DNA from: Actinomycetota bacterium | GTDB lineage: Bacteria; Actinomycetota; Actinomycetes; Actinomycetales; Microbacteriaceae | Assembly: GCA_018268515.1 (NCBI GenBank) | Contig: JAFDWK010000016.1 | Location: 32,112-96,111 of the forward strand | Reading direction: 5' to 3' | Length of the DNA: 64,000 nucleotides | Shown here: one piece after another, positions 61,722 through 64,000 of the stretch | How positions within the stretch are numbered: the first letter of the stretch is position 1 | Layout: every line of letters starts with the position of its first letter | The notes under the pieces: generated by a model | Told to the model about the DNA's origin: nothing | What the model saw: the letters and a program-made list of their open reading frames with translations, nothing else | Database searches by the model: none | Program-made: the position numbers and the translations under genes

Positions 61722-62720
61722 TCAGAACTCGCGGTCGGGATCCACCGGGTGCAGGTCCGGGCCCGGCGCCTCGGGCGCGGAGATCGGGGCCGGCTTGCGG
61801 CGCACCACCTCAGCGGCCTTCCGGCCGACGAGCCCGACTCCTCGGGCCGCGCTGCCGGCGGCTCCGGCCACGGCGCTACCGGCCAACTGCGCGCCGCGGG
61901 CGATCCGGCTCTCGATGCGCTGCGCGCCGGCCACGGGCTCGAGCTCCGCCGGCAGCAGCTGCGGAGGGACGCCGAACGCGCGGTGCGAGCTGGTCAGCAC
62001 CCTCCGTCCGAGCACGTGGTTGCCGGCGCCGCCGATGACGGCGCCCACACCGAACGGCAGTGCCTTGCCCAGGAACGAGGCTCCGCCGACGCCCGCGAAC
62101 TGCCTGATGAGCATGCTCTTCAGCCGATCGGCGAGAGGGCCCACGGCGGCGCGCGGCAGCGATTTCGTCACCAGTTCGCCCCAGTAGGCGGGCCGGCCGG
62201 CGCCCTTCCCGCTCGCCTGGCCCGCGAGCTGGCGGATCAGATCCACCCCCTCCGCGCCCAGCATGAGCGTCATCACGAGCGCTCGCGCGCGATCGGGGTT
62301 CGCCACCGTGATGCCGTGCACCTCTGCGATCGACTGAGCGAACAGCGCCGTGGTCTCGACGAAGCCGGCCGTCTCCACACCGGACAGGGCGAGCGTCACG
62401 CCGGTGCCGATACCGGGGATCACCGCCGTGGCGCCGACCGCCGCACCGCCGGTGGTGACCGCGGCGAGATAGCGCCGCTCCAGCAGGGTGATGATCTGCG
62501 CAGGCGTCGCGTCGGGGTGGCGCAGCCGGATGCTGCGGATGTGCGCGAGCACGAGAGGGCGCTGCACGGCGAGCACGCGGTCGAGGCCGCGGATGTGCAT
62601 CGGATGCTCGGAGGACCCGGCCGGGGGCAGTCCGCCGGCCCAGGGGGCGTCATCGGGCAGGGAATGGATCCGGTGGACCGTCGTGTCCTGGCCGCGCCCC
62701 GTGCGTTCTTTTCGCCCCAT
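61722..62720 (-). CDS. Hypothetical membrane-associated protein with glycine-zipper segments
   Basis: 332 aa. N-terminal soluble part (VHRIHSLPDDAPWAGGLPPA; LRHPDATPAQIITLLERRYL) precedes hydrophobic, Gly/Ala-rich stretches (LAAVTTGGAAVGATAVIPGI; GVTLALSGVETAGFVETTAL; FGVGAVIGGAGNHVLGRRVL) with glycine spacing of the membrane-inserting type. The C-terminal tail is basic and Pro-rich. Homologues of this look are common in actinobacteria as proteins of unknown function. Start ATG 62720 is used because the longer frame to 62780 crosses the -10 TAGGCT that lies 7 nt upstream of it. Confidence 0.7.
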   Translation of the reverse strand: MGRKERTGRGQDTTVHRIHSLPDDAPWAGGLPPAGSSEHPMHIRGLDRVLAVQRPLVLAHIRSIRLRHPDATPAQIITLLERRYLAAVTTGGAAVGATAVIPGIGTGVTLALSGVETAGFVETTALFAQSIAEVHGITVANPDRARALVMTLMLGAEGVDLIRQLAGQASGKGAGRPAYWGELVTKSLPRAAVGPLADRLKSMLIRQFAGVGGASFLGKALPFGVGAVIGGAGNHVLGRRVLTSSHRAFGVPPQLLPAELEPVAGAQRIESRIARGAQLAGSAVAGAAGSAARGVGLVGRKAAEVVRRKPAPISAPEAPGPDLHPVDPDREF

Positions 62721-62727
62721 GCCGCAG

Positions 62728-62733
62728 AGCCTA
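62728..62733 (-). promoter_or_regulatory. -10 hexamer TAGGCT of the 332-aa gene
   Basis: Ends 7 nt before the ATG at 62720; leaderless spacing. Confidence 0.4.
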
Positions 62734-62819
62734 TGTCGATCGCCCCTGCGAGAACGCCCGCAATGCGAGAGCCCGTGCACGCGGGAGACGCGGCACGGGC
62801 TCTGGCGCGAAGCGGAGGA

Positions 62820-63512
62820 TCAGACGAACAGGTTCGCGCGCTCCAGGTCCTCGGCGAAGTCGACCTCGACCGCGTACAGGTCGGAGATGTCCATCGGCTC
62901 CAGCAGCAGACCGTTCTCGACGATCGCGAGCTCGAGACCGCGCTCGAAGTAGTCCTGGTCGTCCACGCGCTGCAGCTGGCGCATGAACGACTGCTTGTCC
63001 CGCGAGGAGATGTAGTTGATGCCGACGGCCTCACCGATGCCGCCCTTGACGGTCTTGGAGAGCTCCTTGATGTAGCCTTCGGCGTCGACCGTGTACTTGA
63101 CCTCTTCATCGCTCACCTTGGCGGTGTTCACGGTGACGAAGGACTGGTCGCGCTCGATGTACGCGATGGCACGGCCCAGGATCCGCGGGTCGAAGACGAC
63201 GTCGCCGTTCATCCAGAGCACACCCTTGCGCCCGGTTGCGTTGAGTCCGCGCAGCAGGCTCTTCGACGTGTTCGTCTGGTCGTAGCGCTCGTTGTGCACG
63301 TAGTTCACATCGGGGAAGGCCTCGATGATCGTCTCGGCGCGGTAGCCGACGATCGAGGTGATGCGCACGTCGTCGCCGAACGCGGCATGGATGTTGTCGT
63401 GCTGCTGCTGCATGATCGAACGCCCGTCGCCGAGCTCGGTCAGCGGCTTCGGGAGGGAGCGCCCGAGGCGCGAACCCATCCCGGCAGCGAGAATGATGGT
63501 CTGAAGAGTCAC
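62820..63512 (-). CDS. Nucleotidyltransferase (phosphocholine/sugar-phosphate cytidylyltransferase type)
   Basis: 230 aa, a stand-alone NTP_transferase. Nucleotide-binding signature QTIILAAGMGSRLGRSLPKP; metal/donor loop GVLWMNGDVVFDPRIL (the Asp after Asn-Gly); GEAVGINYISSRDKQSFMRQ; DISDLYAVEVDFAEDLERAN. It resembles LicC-like phosphocholine or inositol/glycerol-phosphate cytidylyltransferases that make the activated donor for envelope polymers. The start is GTG 63512, with AGGAG 7 nt upstream; the longer frame to 63608 adds residues with no fold. Linked by theme, not by operon, to the CDP-glycerol transferases at 46-48.8 kb. Confidence 0.85.
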   Translation of the reverse strand: MTLQTIILAAGMGSRLGRSLPKPLTELGDGRSIMQQQHDNIHAAFGDDVRITSIVGYRAETIIEAFPDVNYVHNERYDQTNTSKSLLRGLNATGRKGVLWMNGDVVFDPRILGRAIAYIERDQSFVTVNTAKVSDEEVKYTVDAEGYIKELSKTVKGGIGEAVGINYISSRDKQSFMRQLQRVDDQDYFERGLELAIVENGLLLEPMDISDLYAVEVDFAEDLERANLFV

Positions 63513-63740
63513 AGAACTGCTCCTGTTACGTGTGTTCACGGTTACGTCACCGATGGGACACTTCCTCGTGCCAACCGCTATGGTATCGACAGCACCTGGG
63601 CGCGGCACGGGGAGAGCGGCCGCGATGCCATTCCGTTATCGAGTGCTCGGCTCACTCTCAGCTTAGGGAGGGGACGGATCTCTCCGCCGGAACCGTATCC
63701 TCCCGTGTCGTCAGCCCGGTTCCTGCGCTCTCCGGTTGGT

Positions 63741-63746
63741 ACCGTG
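63741..63746 (+). promoter_or_regulatory. -10 hexamer TACCGT of the terminal gene
   Basis: Ends 6 nt before the ATG at 63753; leaderless spacing supports that start. Confidence 0.4.
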
Positions 63747-63752
63747 ATGGGA

Positions 63753-64000
63753 TGACCGGAGCTGCCAACGATCCCACCGCACCCAAGGATTCCTCACCAC
63801 CGACATCCACCGCGAAGAACCGCCGCCCCGCATCGGGCGGGGCGCGGGCATCCGCGGCGCAGACGGCGCGCGTGAAAGCGGAGACGCAGGCTGCGGCTGT
63901 TCGGTCGGCGGCGGCCAAGCGCACAGCGGCTCGAACGAGTGCCGCGCGCACCGCCGCGGCGAAGGCGGCGACGGAGAGGGCTGGTGCGGCGCGGGCCGAG
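63753..64000 (+). CDS. Ala/Lys/Arg-rich N terminus, gene cut by window end
   Basis: At least 82 residues are visible, almost all Ala, Thr, Lys, Arg and Ser (AAAVRSAAAKRTAARTSAAR, then TAAAKAATERAGAARAE), which resembles a histone H1-like tail or a low-complexity linker. The real domain lies beyond the window. Start chosen by promoter spacing. Because the preceding gene is a cytidylyltransferase, a membrane transferase or ABC component of the same pathway is possible, but nothing in the visible part shows it. Confidence 0.5.

Overview
The window is high-GC actinobacterial chromosome, most likely Microbacteriaceae (Microbacterium-like). The reasons are the ~70% GC, frequent GTG starts, 4-nt start/stop overlaps, many apparently leaderless promoters, Adn-type rather than RecBCD-type end resection, and a gene order close to the mycobacterial uvrD2-adnAB neighbourhood. 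Almost every stretch holds a gene. I saw no complete prophage, insertion sequence or CRISPR array.

Layout. 0-6.5 kb: the 5' end of an O-methyltransferase gene, tatB, an Mrp/DUF1003/MgtE-like operon, and a stress protein/hydrolase/PatB-like aminotransferase operon. 6.6-14.2 kb: DUF222-HNH gene 1, aminopeptidase P, a secreted subtilase, DUF3054, a membrane-anchored endonuclease/exonuclease/phosphatase protein and a PHP phosphoesterase. 14.2-21.5 kb: repeats, a DEAD-box helicase, a ferritin-like protein, a sulfur-stress module (CoA-disulfide reductase/rhodanese, zinc-ribbon peptide, CsoR/CstR repressor with paired operators), DUF3107 and DUF222-HNH gene 2. 21.5-35.9 kb: a DNA-repair and quality-control block (adnA, adnB, phosphotransferase, nudC, uvrD2-like, ThiF/cyclodehydratase-like, DUF2342 metalloprotease, PDZ-Lon protease). 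35.9-38.2 kb: a divergent MFS/GlxA-regulator pair. 38.4-46 kb: UPF0182, initiator tRNA, a broken slipin gene, nitrilase, aminotransferase and an HtrA-like protease. 46-49.9 kb: two CDP-glycerol-type glycerophosphotransferases and a family 2 glycosyltransferase. 50-58.6 kb: a type I restriction-modification system whose hsdR is separated from hsdMS by DUF222-HNH gene 3 and a VapBC-type toxin-antitoxin pair. 58.6-62.7 kb: an accessory region with an XRE regulator, a two-module YbaB-like protein, two degraded paralogues of an unrecognised family and two small unknown genes. 62.8-64 kb: a sugar/phosphocholine-type nucleotidyltransferase and the start of an Ala/Lys/Arg-rich protein.

How the genes work together. 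adnAB, uvrD2, the DEAD helicase, NudC and the two proteases form a conserved maintenance block. The three DUF222-HNH genes all carry a 10/12 match to the actinobacterial LexA box and a -10 hexamer exactly 6 nt before the ATG. They therefore look like SOS-induced leaderless genes; two are close paralogues whose homology covers only promoter plus ORF. The sulfur module looks self-contained: the repressor keeps the two Cys but lacks the His of copper sensors, and its two GC-rich palindromes lie between it and the divergent rhodanese operon. The cytidylyltransferase-like gene, the CDP-glycerol transferases and the family 2 glycosyltransferase suggest a teichoic-acid-like or phosphosugar envelope polymer.

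The best leads are the SOS-controlled DUF222-HNH units (one splitting the type I system), the CstR/CoA-reductase module, the tail-to-tail truncated genes at 59-61.3 kb, the tRNA-fMet 3'-end duplication beside a deletion-scarred slipin gene, and a striking excess of GGATCC. All calls come from reading the sequence; no database search was run.
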